Shown: positions 5,773 to 13,680, counted from the first letter of the stretch. The stretch is 14,226 bases of DNA from an uncultured Methylobacillus sp. (GCA_946481235.1 CAMLME010000031.1:1-14226); one strand, 5' to 3'. Notes: generated from the letters alone by a model not told the origin. A program made the numbers and translations.

Positions 5773-7566
5773 ATGGAAAAAGACAAGCAACTGCCCTGGC
5801 TTTATGAACTGTATCTTCTCGGCCAGTCGCAGTTGTTGCGCCATACGCCATCGGTTGTGCAGCAGCAGATCCTGCAGCACATCCTCACCGGTTTCGAGGC
5901 AGACACGGGCTCGCTGGCGCTGTGCGTCACGGAGGATTGCCAGCAGGTGACTATCGTGGCCGGTGCCGGCCTGCCGGAGAATACGGTGGGCAGCGTAGTG
6001 GGCTGCAATGAGAGTTTGCTGGGGTGGGTGATGCGCAACGGTAAGCCGGTGCTGCTGGCCGGCGATATTTCGCAGGATGAACGCTTCCGCGATCTCAAGC
6101 TGCAACATGAAGCGGAGCGTGTCGGCTGCTCGATGTGCTGGCCGCTCAAGCTGGAAAATCGCCTGCTTGGCGCGCTATGCATCAACCGCAAGGTGAACGG
6201 CCGGCTATTTACCCAGGACGATCTCGAGCAGGGCACCTTGCTGGTCAATCTGATTTCCATCGTCCTTGAAAACGTGAAGCTGCATATCGAGCAGCAAGAG
6301 GCGCATCGACAGGCCTTGCAGTCGCGCGAGCACCTTGAGCAGATATTGAGTGCACTCGACAATGTGGTCTGGTCGATTACGCCTGATACCTTCGAAACGC
6401 TGTTTCTCAATCCGGCAGCGGAAAAGGTTTACGGCCGACCCATCGCCGAATTCATGGCCGATTCCGAATTGTGGTTCCAGACGGTGCACCCTGAAGACCG
6501 CAAACGCGTCGGCGCTTGCCTGCCGGAAATATTAGAGAAAGGCGTGCTCGACATCGAGTACCGCATCGTGCGCCCGGACGGCGAAGTACGCTGGATCCAC
6601 GACCATATTCATGCAATTTTCGATGAGCATGGCAAGCCGGCCAGCCTGAATGGCCTGGGCACCGATATTACCCAGAGCCGGGAGGCGGAAACCAGGCTCA
6701 AGAAGAGCCATGCGGACCTGCAGGATGCCTATGCCAAGCTGCAGGATATCCAGAGCCAGTTGCTGCAGTCCGAGAAAATGGCCTCCATCGGCCAGTTGGC
6801 GGCCGGTGTGGCGCACGAGATCAACAATCCCATCGGCTATGTCTATTCCAACCTGGGTTCGCTGCAAAAATACCTGGATGAAGTGTTTGCCGTCCTGGCG
6901 GCCTATGAAAAGACCGACCCCTTGCTGGCACCGCATGCCGAGGCGATCAATGTCATCCGCGCGGTCAAGCAGAAGGCCGATCTCGAGTTTCTGCGTGAGG
7001 ATGTCAGCGCGCTGATGAGCGAAAGCCGTGAAGGCATCACTCGCGTGAAGAAGATCGTGCAGGACCTCAAGGATTTTTCGCATGTCGGGTCGGAAGAGGA
7101 GTGGCAGCAGGCCGATCTGCGGCAGGGCATCGACAGTACGCTGAACATTGTTAATAACGAAATCAAATACAAGGCGGAAGTCAAAAAGGAGTACGGCGAT
7201 ATTCCCGATATCGAATGCCTGCCGCCGCAGCTCAACCAGGTGTTCATGAATTTGCTGGTGAATGCGGCGCACGCCATCGAGGAGCGCGGCACGATCGTTA
7301 TACGCACCGGTATGGCCAACGATATGGTCTGGGTGGAGGTTTCGGATAGCGGCAAAGGCATCGCGCAGGAAAACCTGAGTCGGATTTTCGATCCGTTCTT
7401 TACCACCAAGCCGGTCGGGACGGGCACCGGGCTGGGCCTGTCCGTTTCCTACAGCATCATTCAGAAGCACCACGGCAGCATTAATGTCGCCAGCGAAGTC
7501 GGCAAAGGCACGACGTTTCGCATTTCGTTGCCCGTAAAACAGCCTGCTACGTCGCAGGAAAAATAA
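5773..7566 (+). CDS. GAF-PAS sensor histidine kinase (NtrB-like kinase core)
   Basis: A 597-residue soluble kinase without a visible signal peptide or membrane helix. Residues about 20-180 resemble a GAF domain (GLPENTVGSVVG, ESLLGWVMRNGKPVLL). About 188-303 is a PAS domain of the same type as in the globin protein (WIHDHIHAIFDEHGKP, LGTDIT). A coiled coil leads to the H-box GVAHEINNPIG with the phosphorylated His348. The ATPase domain has the N-box NQVFMNLLVNAAHAI, the G1 box SDSGKGI, FDPFFTTK and the G2 box GTGTGLGLS. AAGGA (5761-5765) lies seven bases before the ATG. The immediately following genes encode a REC-HD-GYP protein and a REC protein, the likely phosphorylation partners. The kinase core is closely related to that of the second kinase at 10155. 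Confidence 0.94.
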   Translation: MEKDKQLPWLYELYLLGQSQLLRHTPSVVQQQILQHILTGFEADTGSLALCVTEDCQQVTIVAGAGLPENTVGSVVGCNESLLGWVMRNGKPVLLAGDISQDERFRDLKLQHEAERVGCSMCWPLKLENRLLGALCINRKVNGRLFTQDDLEQGTLLVNLISIVLENVKLHIEQQEAHRQALQSREHLEQILSALDNVVWSITPDTFETLFLNPAAEKVYGRPIAEFMADSELWFQTVHPEDRKRVGACLPEILEKGVLDIEYRIVRPDGEVRWIHDHIHAIFDEHGKPASLNGLGTDITQSREAETRLKKSHADLQDAYAKLQDIQSQLLQSEKMASIGQLAAGVAHEINNPIGYVYSNLGSLQKYLDEVFAVLAAYEKTDPLLAPHAEAINVIRAVKQKADLEFLREDVSALMSESREGITRVKKIVQDLKDFSHVGSEEEWQQADLRQGIDSTLNIVNNEIKYKAEVKKEYGDIPDIECLPPQLNQVFMNLLVNAAHAIEERGTIVIRTGMANDMVWVEVSDSGKGIAQENLSRIFDPFFTTKPVGTGTGLGLSVSYSIIQKHHGSINVASEVGKGTTFRISLPVKQPATSQEK

Positions 7567-7587
7567 CAACGCGAAGGAAGCTCGATT

Positions 7588-8913
7588 TTGAATAGCGAAA
7601 CGACGGTCGAAATCCTGACAGAGCAGCAAAATACCTTGCTGTTCGTGGATGACGAGCCGAATATTCTTGCAGCTTTGCGCCGGCTGTTCCGCCCGCTGGG
7701 CTATCGCATATTCATCGCCGAAAGCGGCGCGCAAGGACTGGAAATATTCGATAGCGAGACCATAGACCTGGTAATTTCCGACATGCGCATGCCGGTCATG
7801 GACGGCGCGCAATTTCTGGAGCAGGTGCGGCTCAAATCTCCCGACACCGTCCGCATCCTGCTGACCGGTTATGCCGACATTTCCTCGACCATCGATGCCA
7901 TCAACAAGGGGCAGATCTACCGCTACATCGCCAAGCCCTGGGAAGACAACGACATCTGCCTCACGGTGCGTCATGCGCTGGAGCAGAAGTTGCTGGCGCT
8001 TGAAAAGGCCAGGCTGGAGGCGCTGACGCAGAAGCAGAACGAGGAGTTGCGCGACCTCAACGCCAACCTGGAGCAAAAGGTCAAGGCGCGTACCGAGGAG
8101 GTACGGCAGACCATGGGTTTCCTCGAAGTCGCGCATGAAAAGCTGAAAAAGAGTTTTTTGACTTCGATCCGCGTGTTTTCCAACCTGATGGAGTTGCGCG
8201 AAGGCGAAATGGCCGGGCATTCGCGCCGTGTGGCCGACCTCGCGCGCAAGCTGGCGAAACGCATGGGCATGAGCGACGCCGAGGCGCAGGACGTGATGGT
8301 CGCCGGGCTGCTGCACGACATCGGCCAGATCGGCTTGCCGGACAAGCTGCTTCATCGGCCTTTCAATGTGCTGGCGGGCGAAGAGCGTGCCGCGGTCATG
8401 AAGCATCCGGTGGTCGGGCAGGCGGCGCTGATGGCACTGGAGCAGCTTCATGGCGCCGCCAAGCTGATCCGCAGTCATCACGAGCGTTTCGACGGTCAGG
8501 GCTTTCCCGATGGACTTTCCGGCCTGGCGATTCCGCTCGGTGCGCGGGTGCTGACGGTTGCCAATGAGTACGACGCGGCACAGCAGGGCTATCTGATGAG
8601 CAAGCGCCTCAATGCTGACGATGCGCTGAGCTTCATCAAGGAGGGGCGCGGCAAGCGTTATGACCCGCAGGTCGTCGATGCCTTCGTGGCGATGCTGGGT
8701 GGTAACGAACCCGCCCCGCACGAGCGGGAAATCGACCTCCATACCGGCGACCTACAGCCCGGCATGGTGCTGACGCGCGACCTGGTGGCGCGCGACGGCC
8801 TGCTGCTGCTCGCGCGTGACTACATTCTGGACGACACGCTGATCGATCAGCTCAGGAACTACGAACGAACCGACGGCCGACCCATGGTCGTGCACGTCAA
8901 AGTGAGGGGGTAG
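7588..8913 (+). CDS. RpfG-type response regulator with REC and HD-GYP-like domains
   Basis: A 441-residue protein: receiver (about residues 14-130; phosphoacceptor Asp65 in ISDMRMP, Lys116 in AKPW), a charged coiled linker (130-185), and an HD-GYP phosphodiesterase domain (about 190-370), a family that hydrolyses c-di-GMP. A C-terminal stretch containing LQPGMVLTRDLVARDGLLLL follows, as in many longer family members. The HD-GYP signature is H243-D244-IGQ, MKHP, H297-H298-E and GQGFPDG. It departs from the standard at several places: HDIGK has become HDIGQ, GYP has become GFP, and the usual Asp of VADxYD is Asn326 (VANEYD). Catalytic activity is therefore uncertain. The start codon is TTG, supported by AAGGAAG (7574-7580) seven bases upstream and by the absence of a suitable ATG before the receiver. 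Confidence 0.92.
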   Translation: MNSETTVEILTEQQNTLLFVDDEPNILAALRRLFRPLGYRIFIAESGAQGLEIFDSETIDLVISDMRMPVMDGAQFLEQVRLKSPDTVRILLTGYADISSTIDAINKGQIYRYIAKPWEDNDICLTVRHALEQKLLALEKARLEALTQKQNEELRDLNANLEQKVKARTEEVRQTMGFLEVAHEKLKKSFLTSIRVFSNLMELREGEMAGHSRRVADLARKLAKRMGMSDAEAQDVMVAGLLHDIGQIGLPDKLLHRPFNVLAGEERAAVMKHPVVGQAALMALEQLHGAAKLIRSHHERFDGQGFPDGLSGLAIPLGARVLTVANEYDAAQQGYLMSKRLNADDALSFIKEGRGKRYDPQVVDAFVAMLGGNEPAPHEREIDLHTGDLQPGMVLTRDLVARDGLLLLARDYILDDTLIDQLRNYERTDGRPMVVHVKVRG

Positions 8914-8915
8914 CC

Positions 8916-9497
8916 ATGACACGCATCATGCTGGTGGACGATGAGGAAAACATACTCCGGGCATTGCGCCGCATTCTCGGTTCCCCGGATGCCTGGTGTG
9001 GCGACCGGGCGACGCTGGATCCCGACGCGTTGGACGCGCCGCGCAACGCCGTGGAAATCTTCACCTCACCCAAACTCGCGCTGGCGCGAGCGGGCGAGGG
9101 GGTGGCGTTCGATATCGTGGTCTCGGATTACCGCATGCCGGAAATGGACGGCGTGGCCTTTCTCAAGGCCTTGCGCGAAATACAGCCGAACACGGTGCGC
9201 ATCATCCTCAGCGGCTATGCTGACATGCAGGCCCTGATCGGCGCGATCAACGAGGCGAAAATCCATCGCTTCATCTGCAAGCCGTGGGACGACTACGCGC
9301 TGTGCGCCGACATCCGCCAACTTTTCCACCTGCAAAATCTGCAGGTCGAGAACCAGCGCCTCGCGGACGAGGTGCGCCACCAGCAGGGCATCATCTCCCG
9401 GCAGGAGCTGGAACTGCGCCGCCTGGAAGCCGAAACCCCGGGCATCACCAAGGTGAAGCGCACCTCCGATGGCGGAATATTGCTGGACGACGATTGA
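8916..9497 (+). CDS. Single-domain receiver protein with coiled C-terminal tail
   Basis: A 193-residue response regulator without a recognisable output domain. The receiver (about residues 1-140) has D8-D9-E, phosphoacceptor Asp71 (VSDYRMPEMDG) and Lys122 (CKPWDD), and belongs to the same RpfG-like type as three neighbours. Between the first helix and second strand it carries about 20 extra residues (around 24-45, SPDAWCGDRATL onward). The last 50 residues are a charged helix (QVENQRLADEVRHQQ) ending in an acidic tail. The gene starts two bases after the previous stop with GAGGGGG (8903-8909) just upstream, so the two are probably translationally coupled. It could be a phosphate sink or phosphotransfer relay, or an adaptor acting through its coil; this is inference. 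Confidence 0.88.
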   Translation: MTRIMLVDDEENILRALRRILGSPDAWCGDRATLDPDALDAPRNAVEIFTSPKLALARAGEGVAFDIVVSDYRMPEMDGVAFLKALREIQPNTVRIILSGYADMQALIGAINEAKIHRFICKPWDDYALCADIRQLFHLQNLQVENQRLADEVRHQQGIISRQELELRRLEAETPGITKVKRTSDGGILLDDD

Positions 9498-9506
9498 CCC
9501 TGTGCC

Positions 9507-10151
9507 ATGGCCGACTACGACGAAGACGCCAACCGCCTGACCATCAAGCTGGTGTATTACGGCCCGGCGATGAGCGGCAAAACCACCAACCTGATGCAGT
9601 TGCACGACCAGCTGCGGCCGGACATGAAGGGCGAACTCATGACGCTGGAAACGCAAGGTGATCGCACCTTGTTTTTCGACCTGCTTCCGCTCGGTTTCCG
9701 TGCGCCTTCCGGCCTGCTGGTCAAGTTCAAATTGTTTACCGTGCCCGGCCAGGTGGCGCACGATGGCACGCGCAAGGCCGTGCTGTCGCGTGCCGACGGC
9801 GTGGTGTTCGTCGCCGATTCGCAGCGCAACCAGGTGCTGAACAACGCCGAATCCTTCGAGAATCTCGCGGAGAACGCCGCGCGCGTGGGGCTGGATTTCG
9901 ACGCCATGCCGCTGGTGGTGCAATTCAACAAGCGCGACCTGCCGGACATCCTCAGCGAAGAGGAGATCGCCGAGCGCTGGCAAGGCGCGCAATGGCCGCT
10001 GGTGTTCGCGTCGGCATTGTCCGGCGAGGGCGTGAGCGAGACTTTCAGCCAGTTGCTTGAGCCGGTGTATCGGCATATGGACGAGACGTATTTGTTGAAT
10101 ATCGATCATGGACTCGATGCAGCGAGTTTCATCAAGGGAATGGGAGTCTAG
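9507..10151 (+). CDS. mglA: MglA-type Ras-like small GTPase
   Basis: A 214-residue GTPase that lines up, from memory and without gaps through residue 144, with Myxococcus MglA, the switch that sets cell polarity for gliding and type IV pilus motility. P-loop G19-PAMSGKT-26, Arg53 and Thr54 of switch 1 (GDRTLFFD), TVPGQ with Gln82, VFVADSQ, and the base-recognition motif N141-K-R-D144 are all present, so GTP binding and hydrolysis look intact. Residue 21 is Ala rather than the Gly of Myxococcus MglA. The C-terminus is about 20 residues longer than in Myxococcus. The usual partner MglB (roadblock domain) is not encoded in the window. The gene lies nine bases after the receiver gene and three before the second kinase, with no clear ribosome site, suggesting coupled translation. 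The neighbouring motor ATPase supports a polarity or motility role. Confidence 0.92.
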   Translation: MADYDEDANRLTIKLVYYGPAMSGKTTNLMQLHDQLRPDMKGELMTLETQGDRTLFFDLLPLGFRAPSGLLVKFKLFTVPGQVAHDGTRKAVLSRADGVVFVADSQRNQVLNNAESFENLAENAARVGLDFDAMPLVVQFNKRDLPDILSEEEIAERWQGAQWPLVFASALSGEGVSETFSQLLEPVYRHMDETYLLNIDHGLDAASFIKGMGV

Positions 10152-10154
10152 GCG

Positions 10155-11381
10155 ATGGACGCCCTGCACTCCGGCGACGCCTTCGACCGCGAGTTGTCCC
10201 TGCGCGAATTGCTGGGAGCATTCGCATCGGAGCGCCTGAGCAGGCATCTCGCTGCCTTGCTGGGAGGTTTCAGGCTGTCCGACGAAAAAAACCAGACGGT
10301 GCTGGAATCGGGGAGTGTGGCAGCGGATGCACCGACCATCGACGTCATGCTCGATATCGAGCCCGTTGGCCGTTTGCAGGCGGCGGTAAACATTGAAACG
10401 CTCAAGGCAGCGGCGGATCTGGTGGCCATCTTGCTCCAGAGCCAGCTGCGCTACCACATGGCATCGCGGCTGCATGAAGAGCAGGTCAGTCACGACTACC
10501 AGCGCTTGCAGAAAGAGCATGCAGCCCTGCTCAAGTCGGAGTTGAAATACCGCACGCTCGCAGCGGAACTGGAGGCGCGCGTGCAGGAACAGGTCGAAAC
10601 GCTCAAGACCGCCGAGCGGCAGCTTTACCAGGCCGAGAAGCTGGCTTCCGTGGGGCAGCTTGCGGCCGGCGTCGCGCACGAAATCAACAATCCCATCGGC
10701 TTCATCCGCAGCAATCTCACCAGCGCGAGTGCCTACGTGAAAGATATCTCCGGGCTGCGCGCAGCAATTGCCAGCGGCGATGCGAAAAAAATTGCCGGGG
10801 CTTGGAAGGCGGCCGACATGGATTTCCTGCTGGAGGATTTCCAGTCCTTGCTGCAGGAAAGCATCGCCGGCGCGGATCGGGTGGCGCGCATCGTTTCCGA
10901 CCTCAAAGGCTTTTCCAGTATCGACCACGGCAAGGAGGAGCGCATCGACCTCAACGAGAGCGTACGCACCGTGTGCAACGTCGCCGGCAGCCGCATCCAG
11001 CAAAAGGCGCAGCTGGTGCTGGAACTGGGCGAGCTGCCGGCGTTGCAGTGCCAGCCCGGCCATATCAACGACGTGCTGCTGGCGATGCTGTTCAATGCCG
11101 CACAAGCCGTGGGGGAAGGGGGCGAAATACGCATCTCGACCGCCGTGGAAGGTGGGGACATCTGCGTACGTATTTCGGATAACGGCTGCGGCATCGCGCC
11201 GGAAAATCTCTCAAGGATTTTCGATCCGTTTTTTACCACGCGCGAGGTCGGGGCGGGCACCGGGCTGGGCCTCACCGTCTGCCGCGACATCGTCCGTGCA
11301 CACGGCGGCCGCATCAAAGTCGAAAGCCGCGTCGGTGCAGGCACGACTTTTACCATCCATCTTCCGCTGAAAGGCCGTTGA
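10155..11381 (+). CDS. Sensor histidine kinase with unrecognised N-terminal domain
   Basis: A 408-residue soluble kinase. Residues 1-110 match no domain I can name; the segment GRLQAAVNIETLKAAADLVA is followed by a long coiled coil (about 115-160). The kinase core begins near 160 with GQLAAGVAHEINNPIGF (phosphorylated His175) and has the ATPase motifs NAAQAV, SDNGCGI, FDPFFTTRE and GAGTGLGLT. This core is strikingly like that of the kinase at 5773, pointing to duplication. There is no PAS or membrane sensor, so its input may come through protein contact, with the adjacent MglA GTPase an obvious candidate. GGGAG (10142-10146) lies eight bases before the ATG, inside the end of the GTPase gene. 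The stop overlaps the region used by the next gene, whose receiver is its likely target. Confidence 0.92.
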   Translation: MDALHSGDAFDRELSLRELLGAFASERLSRHLAALLGGFRLSDEKNQTVLESGSVAADAPTIDVMLDIEPVGRLQAAVNIETLKAAADLVAILLQSQLRYHMASRLHEEQVSHDYQRLQKEHAALLKSELKYRTLAAELEARVQEQVETLKTAERQLYQAEKLASVGQLAAGVAHEINNPIGFIRSNLTSASAYVKDISGLRAAIASGDAKKIAGAWKAADMDFLLEDFQSLLQESIAGADRVARIVSDLKGFSSIDHGKEERIDLNESVRTVCNVAGSRIQQKAQLVLELGELPALQCQPGHINDVLLAMLFNAAQAVGEGGEIRISTAVEGGDICVRISDNGCGIAPENLSRIFDPFFTTREVGAGTGLGLTVCRDIVRAHGGRIKVESRVGAGTTFTIHLPLKGR

Positions 11382-11383
11382 TC

Positions 11384-13621
11384 ATGTCCAGGCTATCCTC
11401 GCTTTTTACAGGCAAACCCGGCGATGAGACGACTGATGAGCGCCGCGCGCCAGCGCAATACCGCCTGCTGCTGGTGGATGACGAGGTGAATGTGCTGAAA
11501 GCCCTGCAGCGCGTGTTCCGGCAGGAGAACTACCACGTCGTGACCGCTGCCAGCGGCCGCGAGGCACTCGATCACCTGCGCAACGGGCAATTTCACCTGA
11601 TGTTCTCCGACTACATGATGCCCGGCATGAACGGGGCGGAACTGCTCAAGCAGGCGCGCGCCATTCAGCCCGACATGATACGCATCATGCTCACAGGTCA
11701 TGCCGACACCGGTGCCGTGATGGGGGCGATCAACGAGGGCGCGGTGTACAAGTTCATCCTCAAGCCGTGGAACGACGAGGACCTGCGCGTGACGGTCGCG
11801 CTCGCGTTGGAGCAGTACGAGCTGATCCACAAGAATCGCGCGCTGCAACAAGCCAACGAGAGCAAGGACAAGACCATCAGTACCTTGAGCAAAATCGCCG
11901 TCAGCAATCGCAGTCAACTGGCGATCATGCTCAACAAGCGCAGTTTGCTGACCAATCAGCAGGTGCAGGAATTGCACCGCTTGCAGCAGACGCGCAAGGA
12001 GCCGGTGATCCGGCTTTTGATGGAAAAGGACTGGGTGGCGGAAAAAGTCATCCGTGACATCCTGCACAAGGATTTCATGTTCGAGGAAGTCGCATTGCCG
12101 GAATTCCGCGTCGATCCTGTTGTGGCCTCATTGATACCGCACAGTTTCTGCGAGCGGCAATGGGTGGTGCCGCTCAAGCAGGAAGGCCGCCGGCTGACGC
12201 TGGCGATGGCCGATCCGCTGGATGCCGGGTTGATCGAGGATTTGCGCTTCGTGTCCGGGCTGGAGATTCAGGCGGTGATGTCGGACGTCGCCGCGATCAA
12301 GGCCAAGATTGCCGAAGTGTACGGGGTGGAAGAGGGCGTCTCCTTCGAGGAAATGGAAACGCTGGTGTCCAGCGTCGACCCCTACGAGGGTATCGAGATC
12401 GTCATCGACCAGGACGACGACGAGCGCTCTCTCGAGGACCTGCTGCACAGCACCGAAGAGCCGCCCGCGATCCGCCTGGTGAACGCGATCATCATGGAAG
12501 CCATCCGCCAGCGCGCGAGCGATATCCATATCCATCCGCGCACCAAGAGCGTGGTGGTGCGCTACCGCATCGACGGCGTGCTGGCGGACAAGATCCAGAT
12601 TCCCAACAATCTTTATCTATCGCTGGTGTCGCGCCTGAAAGTGATGTCCGACCTCGACATCAGCGAACGCCGCCGCCCGCAGGACGGGCGTATCACCATC
12701 AAGACGCCGCTGCGCATTGTCGATTTGCGCATCTCCACGCTGCCCACGATCAACGGTGAAAAGGTGGTAATGCGCCTGCTGGACCGCAATTCGGCGATTG
12801 TCAGCATGCAGGGGCTAGGCTTCTCGCCGGCCGATCTCGACAAAATTCTCTACATGATGGATAGGCCGCAGGGCCTCATCCTCGCCACCGGCCCCACCGG
12901 CAGCGGCAAGACCACCACGCTGTACGCGATGCTGCAGCACACCGCCACGCCCAGCAAGAATTACGTGACGCTGGAAGACCCGGTCGAGTATTACCTCGAC
13001 GCTGCCGGCCAGGTGCTGATCCGCGAAAAGATCGGCCTGACCTTTCCCGTGGTGCTGCGCTCCATCTTGCGGCAAGACCCGGACGTGATCTTGCTCGGCG
13101 AAATACGCGATATCGAAACGGCGGAAGTGTCTTTCCACGCTGCCTTGACCGGCCACCAGGTGTTTTCTACCCTGCACACCAATTCGGCGATCGCCACCAT
13201 CGCCCGGCTGTTCGATCTCGGCCTCAAACCCTACGTAATCGCCACCGCGCTGGAAGGCATCATCGCCCAACGCCTGGTGCGCCGCATCTGTGAACATTGC
13301 CGCGAACCGGTCGCTGCCGATCCGGCCGTGGTTTCGCGTCTTGGAATATTGTTCGCAGACAAGAACCTGCTGCATTTTCGCGGCAAAGGCTGTTCGCGCT
13401 GCAACCACAGTGGGTATATGGGGCGCCTTGGCGTATATGAAGTGCTGTGGCCTGACGACAAGCTGCGCGACCTGATCGCACGCGGCGCCAACATGCTCGA
13501 AATGGCCGCCGTGGCACGCGATAGCGGCACTCGCCCATTAATAGAAGACGCGCGCGACAAGGTCCATGCGGGAATGACGACGGCGGAAGAAGTCCTTCGG
13601 GTACTCGGAGCGCAGAAATAG
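11384..13621 (+). CDS. Receiver domain fused to a GspE/PilB-type secretion ATPase
   Basis: A 745-residue fusion. The receiver (about residues 24-140) has DDE, phosphoacceptor Asp76 (FSDYMMPGMNG) and Lys127 (LKPW). A linker helix leads to a T2SSE_N/MshEN-like region (about 176-310). Then comes the hexameric ATPase found in type II secretion and type IV pilus assembly: Walker A G503-PTGSGKT (Lys509), the Asp-box region YVTLEDPVEY, Walker B ILLGEIRD (Glu573), the His-box STLHTN, and the zinc tetracysteine C636-EHC-639 with C670-SRC-673. All catalytic parts look intact. ATG 11384 is preferred over an in-frame TTG at 11378, since AAAGG (11370-11374) is nine bases upstream of it. It follows the second kinase with a two-base gap. 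No platform protein, pilin or secretin gene is nearby, so it must serve a machine encoded elsewhere. Confidence 0.94.
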   Translation: MSRLSSLFTGKPGDETTDERRAPAQYRLLLVDDEVNVLKALQRVFRQENYHVVTAASGREALDHLRNGQFHLMFSDYMMPGMNGAELLKQARAIQPDMIRIMLTGHADTGAVMGAINEGAVYKFILKPWNDEDLRVTVALALEQYELIHKNRALQQANESKDKTISTLSKIAVSNRSQLAIMLNKRSLLTNQQVQELHRLQQTRKEPVIRLLMEKDWVAEKVIRDILHKDFMFEEVALPEFRVDPVVASLIPHSFCERQWVVPLKQEGRRLTLAMADPLDAGLIEDLRFVSGLEIQAVMSDVAAIKAKIAEVYGVEEGVSFEEMETLVSSVDPYEGIEIVIDQDDDERSLEDLLHSTEEPPAIRLVNAIIMEAIRQRASDIHIHPRTKSVVVRYRIDGVLADKIQIPNNLYLSLVSRLKVMSDLDISERRRPQDGRITIKTPLRIVDLRISTLPTINGEKVVMRLLDRNSAIVSMQGLGFSPADLDKILYMMDRPQGLILATGPTGSGKTTTLYAMLQHTATPSKNYVTLEDPVEYYLDAAGQVLIREKIGLTFPVVLRSILRQDPDVILLGEIRDIETAEVSFHAALTGHQVFSTLHTNSAIATIARLFDLGLKPYVIATALEGIIAQRLVRRICEHCREPVAADPAVVSRLGILFADKNLLHFRGKGCSRCNHSGYMGRLGVYEVLWPDDKLRDLIARGANMLEMAAVARDSGTRPLIEDARDKVHAGMTTAEEVLRVLGAQK

Positions 13622-13660
13622 CTTACAGCGCGAAGCAAATCCTAAAGCAGCAAGGCGTCA

Positions 13661-13680
13661 GGTAAAATTGCGCTTTTACC
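13661..13680. promoter_or_regulatory. AT-rich hairpin / possible -10 region ahead of ettA
   Basis: GGTAAAA (13661-13667) and TTTTACC (13674-13680) form a perfect 7-bp stem with a six-base loop. Within it, TAAAAT (13663-13668) resembles a -10 element and stands about 30 bases before the ettA start codon. No convincing -35 was found and no T-tract follows, so a promoter is slightly more likely than a terminator. With no clear terminator at 13622-13696, read-through from the signalling operon into ettA remains possible. Confidence 0.3.

Noticed and set aside
6532..8742. 736-codon minus-strand ORF opposite the kinase and HD-GYP genes, and similar long antisense ORFs at 2202-3566 and 9066-11105
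   Set aside because: They lie wholly opposite genes with clear domains, their translations are rich in His, Gln and Arg with no recognisable motif, and such ORFs arise from codon bias in GC-rich genes.
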